Of a stretch of DNA of 64,000 bases, positions 1 through 10,623 are shown piece by piece. The DNA lies in assembly GCA_947623455.1 (NCBI GenBank), contig OX392527.1, positions 11,900,001-11,964,000 of the forward strand, given 5' to 3'. Below the pieces are notes generated by a model. It had not been told where the DNA came from, ran no database searches, and saw only the letters and a program-made list of their open reading frames with translations. The DNA comes from Mimachlamys varia (Eukaryota > Mollusca > Bivalvia > Pectinida > Pectinidae). The stretch's first letter is position 1. The number at the start of each line of letters is the position of its first letter. Position numbers and translations under genes: made by a program.

Positions 1-119
1 AGAGATATAGGGATGTGGCAGGGGATGTCATTTACTGGACTAGGTAATATATAACTAAAGGAAGGTAGACAGTAAGGATAGCAGAGGTAAAGGAGGCCAT
101 GCTAAGAAGTCTTCGAGAG

Positions 120-1530
120 GCAAGTACAGCTACAGGAGAAAAGGGGAGCTATAGGAATGGTCTAAATGAGGCTAGGTTAAGGATAGCAGGTACACAGAGC
201 TATAGGAGGGGCTAGGTGAGGTAGTTATAGGAGGGGGCTAGGTGAGGTAGTTATAGGAGAGAGGCAAGGTGAGGAAGTTATAGGAGGGGGCTAGGTGAGG
301 TAGTTATAGGAGGGGGCTAGGTGAGGTAGCAATAGGAGGGGGGCTAGGTGAAGTAGTTATAGGAGGGGGCTAGGTGAGGTAGCAATAGGAGGGGGCTAGG
401 TGAAGTAGTTATAGGAGGGGGCTAGGTGAGGTAGTTATAGGAGAGAGGCTAGGTGAGGTAGTTATAGGAGGGGGCTAGGTGAGGTAGTTATAGGAGAGAG
501 GCTAGGTGAGGTAGTTATAGTAGGGGGCTAGGTGAAGTAGTTATAGGAGGGGGCTAGGTGAGGTAGTTATAGGAGAGAGGCTAGGTGAGGAAGTTATAGG
601 AGGGGGCTAGGTGAGGTAGTTATAGGAGGGGGCTGAAGAGGAAGTTATAGGAGGGGGCTAGGTGAGGTAGCAATAGGAGGGGGGCTAGGTGAAGTAGTTA
701 TAGGAGGGGGCTAGGTGAGGTAGTTATAGGAGAGAGGCTAGGTGAGGTAGTTATAGGAGGGGGCTAGGTGAGGTAGTTATAGGAGAGAGGCTAGGTGAGG
801 TAGTTATAGTAGGGGGCTAGGTGAGGTAGTTATAGGAGGGGGCTAGGTGAGGTAGTTATAGGAGGGGGCTAGGTGAGGTAGTTATAGGAGGGGGCTAGGT
901 GAGGTAGTTATAGGAAGGGGGCTAGGTGAGGTAGTTATAGGAAGGGGCTAGGTGAGGTAGTTATAGGAGGGGGCTAGGTGAGGTAGTTATAGGAGGGGTC
1001 TAGGTGAGGTAGTTATAGGAAGGGGGCTAGGTGAGGTAGTTATAGGAGGGGTTAGGTGAGGTAGCAATAGGATGGGGCTAGGTGAGGTAGTTATAGGAGA
1101 GAGACTAGGTGACGTAGTTATAGGAGGGGGCTAGGTGAGGTAGTTATAGGAGGGGGCTAGGTGAGGTAGTTAAACGAGGGGGCTAGGTGAGGTAGTTATA
1201 GGAGGGGCGCTAGGTGAGGTAGTTATAGGAGAGAGGCTAGGTGAGGTAGTTATAGGAGGTAGCTATAGGAGGGGGCTAGGTGACGTAGTTATAGGAGGGG
1301 GCTAGGTGAGGTAGTTATAGGAGAGAGGCTAGATGAGGTAGTTATAGGAGGGGGCTAGGTGAGGTAGCTATAGGAGGGGGCTAGGTGACGTAGTTATAGG
1401 AGGGGGCTAGGTGAGGTAGTTATAGGAGAGAGGCTAGATGAGGTAGTTATAGGAGGGGGCTAGGTGAGGTAGTTACAGGAAGGGGCTAGGTGAGGTAGTT
1501 ATTGGAGGGGGCTAGGTGAAGTAAGCAGAG
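120..1530. repeat. 26-bp G-rich minisatellite
   Basis: About 50 head-to-tail copies of a roughly 26-bp unit built from GGTAGTTATAGG followed by AGGGGGCTAGGTGA. Variants include GAGAGAGG for the G-run, TGAAGTAG or TGACGTAG for TGAGGTAG, and a GCAATAGG form. The first copies (120-200) are degenerate. The plus strand is G-rich with clustered G-runs, so it has G-quadruplex potential. It lies left of the MRTF exon at 5814..5869 and so is probably in an MRTF intron. Confidence 0.95.
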
Positions 1531-1852
1531 CTAGAGGAGGGACGGGGCTAGGTGAAGTAAGCAGAGCTAGAGGAGGGACAAGGTGAGGTAGCTAGAGGAG
1601 GGACAAGGTGAGGTAGCTAGAAGAGGGACACGGTGAGGTAGCTAGAGGAGGGACAAGGTGAGGTAGCTAGAGGAGGGACAAGGTGAGGTAGCTAGAGGAG
1701 GGACAAGGTGAGGTAGCTAGAGGAGGGACAAGGTGAGGTAGCTAGAGGAGGGACAAGGTGAGGTAGCTAGAGGAGGGACAAGGTGAGGTAGCTAGAGGAG
1801 GGACAAGGTGAGGTAGCTAGAGGATGGACAAGGTGAGGTGGCTTTAGGAGGG
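1531..1852. repeat. 25-bp minisatellite, diverged subfamily of the preceding array
   Basis: About 12 copies of a 25-bp unit (GCTAGAGGAGGGACAAGGTG then AGGTA). It shares GGTGAGGTAG with the 26-bp array and follows it directly through two hybrid units containing AAGCAGAGCTAG. This looks like local expansion of one variant. The copies are much more uniform than those in the older array, suggesting recent amplification. Confidence 0.93.
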
Positions 1853-3025
1853 GGCGGTGTAGATCTGATGGCAAACAGCAGCCTGTCTGGCAGTTCCACT
1901 TGTTATGTAATTTGATGGGTAGCAGTATTCACATGTGAGGTAGTGTAAACAACTGACAATGTTAGCCTGGAATGTGTAACACAAACAGTATATAGGTCAA
2001 GTTGATTTGTCAGCAACAGTTAGTGTAAAACAGAGTTTGTTTGGTAGACAATCTTCCCAAAATGACCCCAGGATTGAGCCAGTGCAAGATCACTCTACCC
2101 AGATCATGGTTTTACAACATACATGTGTAACTATCATATGATGCTTGACCTGAAAGGCGCCACATGTGGTGCCGAGAATGCTCACAACCATTTTGTTAAG
2201 TTTTTCTTTCCTTTTTTTTCCTCTGCCCCCTTTATCATGTTAGTCGAGATGGTATATTTGTGTGATGACACTAAGGTATGTTTTTTAACCAATTTTACTT
2301 TTTCTTTGATGTTTCTATATATTTAGGTCAATGCCATATCCCAAAACTTTAATTTTGTAGAATTAAATATAATATCCAGCATTCTCATATCAGTCAAGTA
2401 AAACTTGTGACAATTTGTTCTGGAAATGTTCCCTGTGAATGACATAAACGTCTGATCAGCACAAAGACAGGGCAGACAGAGTGGAGAAAAACAATCATTC
2501 TTATCAAGGTCAAACATGGTGGTGTGGTCAAAAAGGTCATTAAGTCACCATTACCTGTGTCATAAACCCAGCACTACTCCAGTCTGGTGATGTACCAGGC
2601 CAATAGCTGATCCAGCTGAACGTAAGTAACTACTTATATAAGCCACAAGTCTTTCAGTGGAACATCTGGAAATGCCATCACCACAACCAACCTCAACATT
2701 CAAGTCTAAGTTGGCAACCTATAAGCACCTCAAACATACATCAAAATGAAACTGTTGAGGATAATTCCACCACCTGGCGCCCTGCCAATCACAGCCTTGA
2801 CAACTTATCTCTACATTCTACATACATTGGTTAGAATTTAAATTAATCAACAATTAGGTATTGTTGAATAATGACCTAAATAACTTTTTATAGGCCGTTT
2901 TTTTTTGTTCACAGCCAACAAATTGTTCTATTATTGGTTTATTGCATAATAAATAAGATGGGAATGTGTGTTGGGTATGCAGCGGAGTGCTGAATGTGGC
3001 TGGTTCTGACATAATGCTGCATCTG
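1853..3025. other. Non-repetitive stretch, probable MRTF intron
   Basis: AT-rich single-copy DNA without a recognisable exon, RNA gene or mobile element. Short open frames here have no coding character. I looked on the minus strand for the second RPEL motif expected downstream of the 5814..5869 exon and found none. Confidence 0.5.
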
Positions 3026-4507
3026 CTAGAATGGTAGAGCACTTGGCCACACAATGTATAAACCATCAGCTGGAGAAACAGTCTTTACTGCCACACCATC
3101 ACAGCCGTCTGGTCCAACTCTCTCTCCCTAAACTAGAATGGTAGAGCACTTGGCCACACAATGTATAAACCATCAGCTGGAGAAACAGTCTCTACTGCCA
3201 CACCATCACAGCCGTCTGGTCCAACTCTCTCTCCCTAAACTAGAATGGTAGAGCACTGGGCCACACAATGTATAAACCATCAGCTGGAGAAACAGTCTCT
3301 ACTGCCACACCATCACAGCCGTCTGGTCCAACTCTCTCCCTAAACTAGAATGGTAGAGCACTGGGCCACACAATGTATAAACCATCAGCTGGAGAAACAG
3401 TCTCTACTGCCACACCATCACAGCCGTCTGGTCCAACTCTCTCCCTAAACTAGAATGGTAGAGCACTGGGCCACACAATGTATAAACCATCAGCTGGAGA
3501 AACAGTCTCTACTGCCACACCATCACAGCCGTCTGGTCCAACTCTCTCCCTAAACTAGAATGGTAGAGCACTGGGCCACACAATGTATAAACCATCAGCT
3601 GGAGAAACAGTCTCTACTGCCACACCATCACAGCCGTCTGGTCCAACTCTCTCCCTAAACTAGAATGGTAGAGCACTGGGCCACACAATGTATAAACCAT
3701 CAGCTGGAGAAACAGTCTCTACTGCCACACCATCACAGCCGTCTGGTCCAACTCTCTCTCCCTAAACTAGAATGGTAGAGCACTGGGCCACACAATGTAT
3801 AAACCATCAGCTGGAGAAACAGTCTCTACTGCCACACCATCACAGCCGTCTGGTCCAACTCTCTCTCCCTAAACTAGAATGGTAGAGCACTGGGCCACAC
3901 AATGTATAAACCATCAGCTGGAGAAACAGTCTCTACTGCCACACCATCACAGCCGTCTGGTCCAACTCTCTCTCCCTAAACTAGAATGGTAGAGCACTGG
4001 GCCACACAATGTATAAACCATCAGCTGGAGAAACAGTCTCTACTGCCACACCATCACAGCCGTCTGGTCCAACTCTCTCTCCCTAAACTAGAATGGTAGA
4101 GCACTGGGCCACACAATGTATAAACCATCAGCTGGAGAAACAGTCTCTACTGCCACACCATCACAGCCGTCTGGTCCAACTCTCTCCCTAAACTAGAATG
4201 GTAGAGCACTGGGCCACACAATGTATAAACCATCAGCTGGAGAAACAGTCTCTACTGCCACACCATCACAGCCGTCTGGTCCAACTCTCTCCCTAAACTA
4301 GAATGGTAGAGCACTGGGCCACACAATGTATAAACCATCAGCTGGAGAAACAGTCTCTACTGCCACACCATCACAGCCGTCTGGTCCAACTCTCTCCCTA
4401 AACTAGAATGGTAGAGCACTGGGCCACACAATGTATAAACCATCAGCTGGAGAAACAGTCTCTACTGCCACACCATCACAACGGTCTGGTCCAACTCTCT
4501 CCCTAAC
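3026..4507. repeat. 105/107-bp tandem repeat, 14 copies
   Basis: Fourteen near-identical units, each beginning CTAGAATGGTAGAGCACT. Starts are at 3026, 3133, 3240, 3345, 3450, 3555, 3660, 3767, 3874, 3981, 4088, 4193, 4298 and 4403. Unit length is 105 or 107 bp, depending on one CT dinucleotide in CAACTCTCTCCCTAAA. The first two units read ACTTGG and later ones ACTGGG. The 5' flank (2960-3025) is not repeated. Confidence 0.97.
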
Positions 4508-4808
4508 TAAGTGGGATATATCACAATGGTCTGGTCCAACTCTCACCCTTAACTAAGTGGGATATATCACAATGGTCTGGTCCAACTATCTCCCTAAACT
4601 AAGCAGGATATATCACAACGGTCTGGTACTGCTACCAAAGTGGGACATATCACAACGGTCTGGTACTGCTACCAAAGTGGGACATATCACAACGGTCTGG
4701 TACTGCTACCAAAGTGGGACATATCACAACGGTCTGGTACTGCTACCAAAGTTGGACATATCACAACAGACTGGTCCAACTCTCTCCCTACAGCTACCAA
4801 AGTGGGAA
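4508..4808. repeat. Degenerate tandem repeat, ~50-bp then 37-bp units
   Basis: This continues from the 105/107-bp array and re-uses its GGTCTGGTCCAACTCTC segment joined to AAGTGGGATATATCACAA. It then passes into about four copies of a 37-bp unit (CATATCACAACGGTCTGGTA then CTGCTACCAAAGTGGGA). The shared GGTCTGGT core suggests the shorter units arose by partial duplication of the longer one. Open frames here are by-products. Confidence 0.9.
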
Positions 4809-5813
4809 TAGACCCAAAACTAAAGAGGACAACACTAGGCTAACTATGTACATATAATTCTACTGACCTCATAAATAATTAGATAACAAATGACAGAACC
4901 AAACCATGAAGAAGAACTGTAGAGTTTATATTTCAAATTATATAGAGCAACCACGTGTCCCATTTGTTTCTGTTAAAACCTACAGTCTCCAGTAGAACCA
5001 TACCGATGCAGTACAGATAATATTTATTACAGTGCTTTGGGTGCAGATGCAGTGGAGATGTAATCACTGAGCTGTGTGTCCTACTTACTTGAAAGAAGCC
5101 CAGTATTAAGTGGCAGGGAATACAAATGATAACCAGCCACATGTAACAACTATTTACCACACATGTCACCGATTACACTCCCTCAACTTCACTCTGGTGC
5201 TCCCACTTTTGACATCTTCAAAAGTCTGCGTGGGATCTCTCATGTGACAAGTGGTTGTGTTTCACATCTTTACTCACCACAACTAGAAAGGTTTTCAATA
5301 GTTTGTAAGCAGCCTATTCTGAGCAGATTTTGGGTAATTGATTTTGACATGGAGGAAGGTGATCCTATTCATTTTCATTAAGTTGCAGCATGTCTATTAG
5401 GATAAAAATTGAAAGAGAACAGTGGAAAGCCCTACCAATCTTCTCAGTGATGTGGTAGTAGGTTCTTTACAGTGGGTTATGTATGTACCGGTAGGATATC
5501 TCTGATACAACCAATAAACAATCTGTAAGATATTTTTGTTATTCTTTTAAATTTTGAAAGCTCTGTAGCGTTAACCTGCGGTGAACTGAAGGTAAAGTGC
5601 TGTTTTGAAAGCCGTATCTACCTAACCACCGTTACACAATCTCAGTGTCAATATTCCATTTAGGATCCTCACAACTCTTGGAAACCATGCCAACATCAAC
5701 ACCGGTAACATCAGACGAGATAACCTTTAAACATTTTGATGACAAGGATGGGATCTTCGAGAAGCTATGTAATACTGGGATAATGGAGGCAGGTAATGGC
5801 TTAAGACACTTAC
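4809..5813. other. Probable MRTF intron sequence
   Basis: Single-copy AT-rich DNA immediately downstream, in the minus-strand sense, of the exon at 5814..5869. It begins with a perfect GTAAGT donor. I see no further RPEL-like coding sequence and no mobile element. A donor-like CAA|GTAAGT on the minus strand near 5085 has no convincing exon in front of it. Confidence 0.5.
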
Positions 5814-5869
5814 CTTAGCCCGTTCTAGATGCTTTCTCTGTTCCGCAAATGCAGGTGGTGTTTTCAGAG
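5814..5869 (-). CDS. MRTF/MKL exon: RPEL1 C-terminal part and RPEL1-RPEL2 linker
   Basis: Seen: a 56-nt exon bounded on the minus strand by TTTTTGCCAG| (acceptor) and |GTAAGTGTC (donor). Joined in phase to the exon at 6243..6308, the first codon is CCT (Pro, split C|CT), and the exon continues LKTPPAFAEQRKHLERAK, ending in phase 0. Family knowledge: in myocardin-related transcription factors the first RPEL motif is followed by a conserved 'PPLK-P-AF-EQR--LERA-' linker that leads into RPEL2; I know of no other family with this run. RPEL motifs and their spacers bind monomeric actin and gate nuclear entry of this SRF coactivator. Downstream exons (RPEL2, RPEL3, SAP domain, leucine zipper, activation domain) should lie beyond the left edge. 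No internal stop or frameshift is seen. Confidence 0.93.
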
Positions 5870-6242
5870 CTGGCAAAAACATAGGAATAGTGTATGAACC
5901 TTCAGTATCTGGGGAACATGGTCCAAACGACACATACCAAACACAAATCACCAGCATCATACATTTACCATACAAACTTACGTGTTACCTGTCATTAAGC
6001 TTGAAGGGTAAAACAAGAGTAGCCAACAACATATCATACTGACTAAGAAACATATAATTTTACCCCCCTTTTACTTGCCTTTTATGTGTATCTTTTATAA
6101 ACTGAACAAAAATGACTTATAAAGGATCTTTCCGGTTAAATGATTAAAGTTTTGGATAGGGAGATTTTCTCAGGGAGGAGAGATAAGTGATAAAAGCCCC
6201 TCCCTGGTGACATCACACGGTCAGGGAGGGGTAAGTACTTAC
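5870..6242 (-). other. MRTF intron (373 nt)
   Basis: A short intron with a perfect GTAAGTAC donor (minus strand, next to 6243) and a T-rich acceptor ending TTTTTGCCAG next to 5869. It interrupts a proline codon (C|CT). Nothing else recognisable inside apart from a short inverted pair (CCCTCCCTGG / TCAGGGAGGGG) near 6198-6230. Confidence 0.85.
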
Positions 6243-6308
6243 GAGGATAGATGCCCTGATCCACCAGCTCCGATACCGACCGCCTCATCATCAGCTTGCG
6301 CTTCAGGG
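6243..6308 (-). CDS. MRTF/MKL exon: first RPEL actin-binding motif
   Basis: Seen: a 66-nt exon with acceptor GTTCCCTTACAG| and donor |GTAAGTACTT on the minus strand. Reading in phase from the exon at 6762..7025 gives S (split T|CC), then LKRKLMMRRSVSELVDQGIY and P, ending with the first base of the next proline codon. The core RRSVSELVDQGI matches the RPEL signature R-P-x-x-x-E-L, with Arg in place of the Pro. The same replacement is typical of RPEL1 of MRTF proteins and helps separate this from Phactr proteins. Role by homology: binds G-actin in the cytoplasm; release on actin polymerisation lets MRTF enter the nucleus and activate SRF target genes. Both boundaries agree in phase with the neighbouring exons, which is strong evidence for the gene model. 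Confidence 0.94.
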
Positions 6309-6761
6309 CTGTAAGGGAACAATTTTTTGTAAAATCACTTTAATGATAGAAAAGAGAAGTATCACCAATGAATAAGCTATTGATTTTGGTTGCATCTTTT
6401 GGTCTCCCATGAATTTTAATCTTCAAATTTAAAACTTTCCCAGTGATGTAACTCAACTATCTCCAAGCAAGTGACCAAACTGATATTTCAATGCATATAA
6501 AACTTGTCAAAAATACAAAAAGTTAATTTTAAACCTTGAGCTTAGAGCTTTCCCCTCAATAGTGACAAAGATGTCTTCATTTTCTGACAGGATTTGAAGC
6601 AAACAAAAGAGGCATTTTTGGATGTTATGTATATCAAACTGGATTCAATTTAACATCTGACTGCTAATGACAATAATATATATTTGACCTATCCTTTGTC
6701 TTGCTTTGACCTCTACAAGTTAATGCCTATTTTTAACAATACACTTGTCGGGCCAACTCAC
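6309..6761 (-). other. MRTF intron (453 nt)
   Basis: AT-rich intron between the exons at 6762..7025 and 6243..6308. The donor is best read as AAAGAGT|GTGAGT and the acceptor as CCCTTACAG|. The split serine codon (T|CC) restores an open frame. No other feature seen. Confidence 0.85.
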
Positions 6762-7025
6762 ACTCTTTGTTTTTATCCATGCTCTGTTGTAGTGACATTT
6801 CCTCCAGCATGGCCTGCGGACTTATAGGCTGTTCAGAGGTTGTGTCCGAGGTGTCCCCGCCCCCCTGGGGACTGTCCCCCCCAGCGGCTGCTGCGGCTGC
6901 CTTGGCTTTCTCCTCCTCCATTCGGCAGTCCTTACAGTAGAACTTGTGTATGTACTGGATGGCCTCCTGGTCTAGGTGTGTCCCTCCCCCATATAGGGGG
7001 GCCCAGCCGGAACCACTGCTGGAGT
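6762..7025 (-). CDS. MRTF/MKL exon: N-terminal region upstream of RPEL1
   Basis: Seen: a 264-nt exon, locally GC-rich against an AT-rich background, with acceptor TTATGTGTTACAG| and donor |GTGAGTTGG on the minus strand. It starts with two bases (AC) that complete a codon from an upstream exon and ends with one base (T). The protein has four parts: a Ser/Gly/Trp start (SSSGSGWAPLYGGG), a basic aromatic Cys pair (YIHKFYCKDC), an alanine-glycine run (EEEKAKAAAAAAGG) with Ser/Thr/Asp, and a helix-like MLEEMSLQQSMDKNKE leading straight into RPEL1. I do not recognise the Cys-containing block as part of vertebrate MRTF; it may be an invertebrate N-terminal extension. Membership of the gene rests on phase agreement, on the leu/gln-rich run directly before RPEL1 and on a spacing of only 453 nt. 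The start codon must lie in an upstream exon. Confidence 0.82.
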
Positions 7026-7160
7026 CTGTAACACATAAACATATCCCAAATATCAAACACTGTCTAACAGTAACAATCTCCATAGACTTACAATAGTTTA
7101 CAGTAAGATCTACCACCCAGAGAAGATCTACAACTTATTGTAAAAGCCGTCCCGCCCATT

Positions 7161-8076
7161 ATACACAAGTCCCTGTGTCCTATAATAACAAATGTTCTTA
7201 CACAAGTCCCTGTGTCTTAAAGTCAACAAGGTCCTTAAACAAGTCTCTGTGTCTTAAAGTCAACAAGGTCATTACACAAGTCCCTGTGTCTTAAAGTCAA
7301 CAAGGTCATTACACAAGCCCCTGTGTCTTAAAGTCAACAAGGTCATTACACAAGTCCCTGTGTCTTAAAGTCAACAAGGTCATTACACAAGTCTCTGTGT
7401 CTTAAAGTCAACAAGGTCATTACACAAGTCCCTGTGTCTAAAAGTCAACAAGGTCATTACACAAGTCTCTGTGTCTTAAAGTCAACAAGGTCATTACACA
7501 AGTCTCTGTGTCTTAAAGTCAACAAGGTCATTACACAAGTCCCTGTGTCTTAAAGTCAACAAAGTCATTACACAAGTCCCTGTCTCTTATTAAAGTCAAC
7601 ACGGTCATTACACAAGTCCCTGTGTGTTAAAGACAACAAGGTCATTACACAAGTCCCTGTGCGTTAAAGTCAACAAGGTTATTACACAAGTCTCTGTGTC
7701 TTAAAGTCAACAAGGTCATTACACAAGTCCCTGTGCGTTAAAGTCAACAAAGTCATTACACAAGTCCCTGTGTCTAAAAGTCAACACGGTCATTACACAA
7801 GTCCCTGTGTGTTAAAGTCAACAAGGTCATTACACAAGTCTCTGTGTGTTAAAGTTAACAAGGTCATTACACAAGTCCCTGTGCGTTAAAGTCAACAAGG
7901 TCATTACACAAGTCCCTGTGTCTTAAAGTCAACAAGGTCATTACACAAGTCCCTGTGTCTAAAAGTCAACAAGGTCATTACACAAGTCCCAGTGCGTTAA
8001 AGTCAACAAAGTCATTACACAAGTCCCTGTGTCTTAAAGTCAACAAGGTCATTACACAAGTCCCTGTGTCTTAAAA
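7161..8076. repeat. 37-bp minisatellite, ~25 copies
   Basis: Unit AAGTCAACAAGGTCATTACA followed by CAAGTCCCTGTGTCTTA. Variants include CTCTGTG for CCCTGTG, GCGTTA or GTGTTA for GTCTTA, and a few ACGG or AAAG changes. It starts 135 bp upstream, in MRTF sense, of the 6762..7025 exon, so it probably lies in the MRTF intron preceding that exon. Confidence 0.95.
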
Positions 8077-8870
8077 TATACAATGTTTTTACATAAGTCA
8101 TTACCAACACAGGCCCATATTTCTGTCTATCATTGACCATAATATATTGTACTTTAGTTCTTTAGATAATCCACAAACACACTATCCCAGTCTGGTGTTA
8201 TGTTTGTGGTATATGTTTGTATTGTATTCTGGGAGGCATGACTAATAAGTAACTATGCTGGAAGTTGAGATGTGACTGGACAGAAGTATGGTGGAGTTTA
8301 TCTCTTCTATCTTGGTAGTCACCTTTACCAGAACTTTCTTCCAAAACCAGGAACTCCTAAAACTGGTTAAAATACATCAGAAAGCCATCTTTATCAGGAA
8401 AACAGCCTTCATTGATAAACACTCGGGCATAAATCAATCTCTGAAATAAGACAAGACCAGAAATGATAGAAAGTTTATTTACTCCAATGGGGATTGGCAC
8501 TTTCTCTGAACCCAAAGAGAAGGTTTGAAGATGATAAAAAGACATTTTTTTATCATTGAGCCAGCTGAGAATTATCACTAAGATCACCGTCACCTAAACT
8601 CTTTCCCCTAATACTTAATACTAAGTACTTAACACTCTACTTCCAACACACAATCTTTGTTACAAATCAACCTAAAATGTACCTCCACTGAAACTTCCCC
8701 AACGTTATAGCTACCATAACAAGCCTCTCCTGCATAGGAACTCTTCCTTCCTTATCTACACACATCATGTTCTGTTTTAGTCAGTACAGCACTACTGTTT
8801 AAGAACAATAAAATATTTATACTGTGTTCAACTGTAAAAGGCAAAAACAATACAAAGCTGCAATCTCAAA
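8077..8870. other. Unremarkable single-copy DNA
   Basis: AT-rich with no exon, RNA or transposon signal. The 78-codon open frame at 8357..8593 (minus) has no recognisable similarity and ordinary non-coding composition. Confidence 0.5.
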
Positions 8871-9288
8871 GTCTAAATCCTCCCTAACAACCTGGTCAAA
8901 GTCTAAATCTTCCCTAACAACCTGGTCAAAGTCAAAACCATCCCTAACAACGTGATCAAAGTCTAAATCTTCCCTAAAAACCTGGTCAAAGTTAAAATCA
9001 TCCCTAACAACGTGATCAAAGTCTAAATCTTCCCTAACAACCTGGTTGAAGTCAAAATCATCCCTAACAACGTGATCAAAGTCTAAATCTTCCCTAACAA
9101 CCTGGTCAAAGTCAAAATCATCCCTAACAACGTGATCAAAGTCTAAATCTTCCCTAACAACCTGGTCGAAGTCAAAATCATCCCTAACAACGTGATTTAA
9201 GTCTAAATCTTCCCTAACAACCTGGTCAAAGTCAAAATCATCCCTAACAACGTGATCAAAGTCTAAATCTTCCCTAATAACCTGGTTG
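8871..9288. repeat. 60-bp (2 x 30) tandem repeat with continuous minus-strand reading frame
   Basis: About seven 60-bp units made of two related 30-bp halves (TCCCTAACAACCTGGTCAAA and TCCCTAACAACGTGATCAAA, alternating with GTCTAAATCT and GTCAAAATCA). The unit is a multiple of three, so one minus-strand frame stays open over 8817..9329 (170 codons). It reads as alternating VVREDLDFDH and VVRDDFDFDQ, starting MHIDNMILLLQFLGNQ. A coding role is possible but unproven: there are no flanking splice signals I trust, and an unbroken frame is expected from a stop-free unit of this length. Confidence 0.9.
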
Positions 9289-9665
9289 CCTAGAAACTGC
9301 AGCAGAAGAATCATGTTATCAATATGCATAATGGATTTAATTTACATGTTACGTTTTCAAAATGTTCTCTCATTTCTGGTTAGAATTATATATACCAACA
9401 GTAAGGATCATCAGCAGATGGGTTTTCCCTGTTTTCTTCTGTGCTTCTTCTGTAGCCAGGTCACAGAAACTATCATTAACACTCTAAACATCATAATTTA
9501 TCATGCTTAAATAATATTTCTGATGTTTTCTATGCATTATCATTATAAATTTCCATTAAAAATCTATCACATTTAATTTTTCTATCACTTAATGAGCAGA
9601 CATTACACACCTACACAAAACATGGTAATCCTGGGAACTTCAGTATTAACAGACAAGGTTTACAA
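9289..9665. other. Single-copy spacer
   Basis: AT-rich DNA between two arrays; nothing recognisable. Confidence 0.5.
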
Positions 9666-10623
9666 ACATATCCCAAATCTCACACAATAAAGTGGGTGGA
9701 TCTAGCCTGAAACATGTTCCAAATCTCCCACAATAAAGTGGGTGGATCTAGCCTGAAACATGTTCCAAATCTCCCACAATAAAGTGGGTGGATCTAGCCT
9801 GAAACATGTCCCAAATCTCCCACAATAGAGTGGGTGGATCTAGCCTGAAACATGTCCCAAATCTCCCACAATAGAGTGGGTGGATCTAGCCTGAAACATG
9901 TCCCAAATCTCACACAATAAAGTGGGTGGATCTAGCCTGAAACATGTCCCAAATCTCACACAATAGAGTGGGTGGATCTAGCCTGAAACATGTCCCAAAT
10001 CTCCCACAATAAAGTGGGTGGATCTAGCCTGAAACATGTTCCAAATCTCCCACAATAAAGTGGGTGGATCTAGCCTGAAACATGTCCCAAATCTCCCACA
10101 ATAAAGTGGGTGGATCTAGCCTGAAACATGTTCCAAATCTCCCACAATAAAGTGGGTGGATCTAGCCTGAAACATGTCCCAAATCTCCCACAATAGAGTG
10201 GGTGGATCTAGCCTGAAACATGTCCCAAATCTCACACAATAAAGTGGGTGGATCTAGCCTGAAACATGTCCCAAATCTCCCACAATAAAGTGGGTGGATC
10301 TAGCCTGAAACATGTTCCAAATCTCCCACAATAAAGTGGGTGGATCTAGCCTGAAACATGTCCCAAACCTCACACAATAAAGTGGGTGGATCTAGCCTGA
10401 AACATGTTCCAAACCTCACACAATAAAGTTGGTGGATCTAGCCTGAAACATGTTCCAAATCTCCCACAATAAAGTGGGTGGATCTAGCCTGAAACATGTT
10501 CCAAATCTCCCACAATAAAGTGGGTGGATCTAGCCTGAAACATGTTCCAAATCTCCCACAATAAAGTGGGTGGATCTAGCCTGAAACATGTCCCAAACCT
10601 CACACAATAAAGTTGGTGGATCT
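9666..10623. repeat. 46-bp minisatellite, ~21 copies, each with a CCCAC/GTGGG hairpin around AATAAA
   Basis: Unit CCCACAATAAAGTGGGTGGA then TCTAGCCTGAAACATGTCCC and AAATCT. Most copies can form a 5-bp stem CCCAC/GTGGG with AATAAA as the loop on the plus strand. Variants are AATAGA, CACAC for CCCAC, and AGTTGG for AGTGGG. Copies are highly uniform, indicating recent expansion or homogenisation. Confidence 0.95.

Noticed and set aside
1853..5813. Next MRTF exon (RPEL2, SRPxxxEL-type)
   Set aside because: Read on the minus strand and not found; it presumably lies left of the window.
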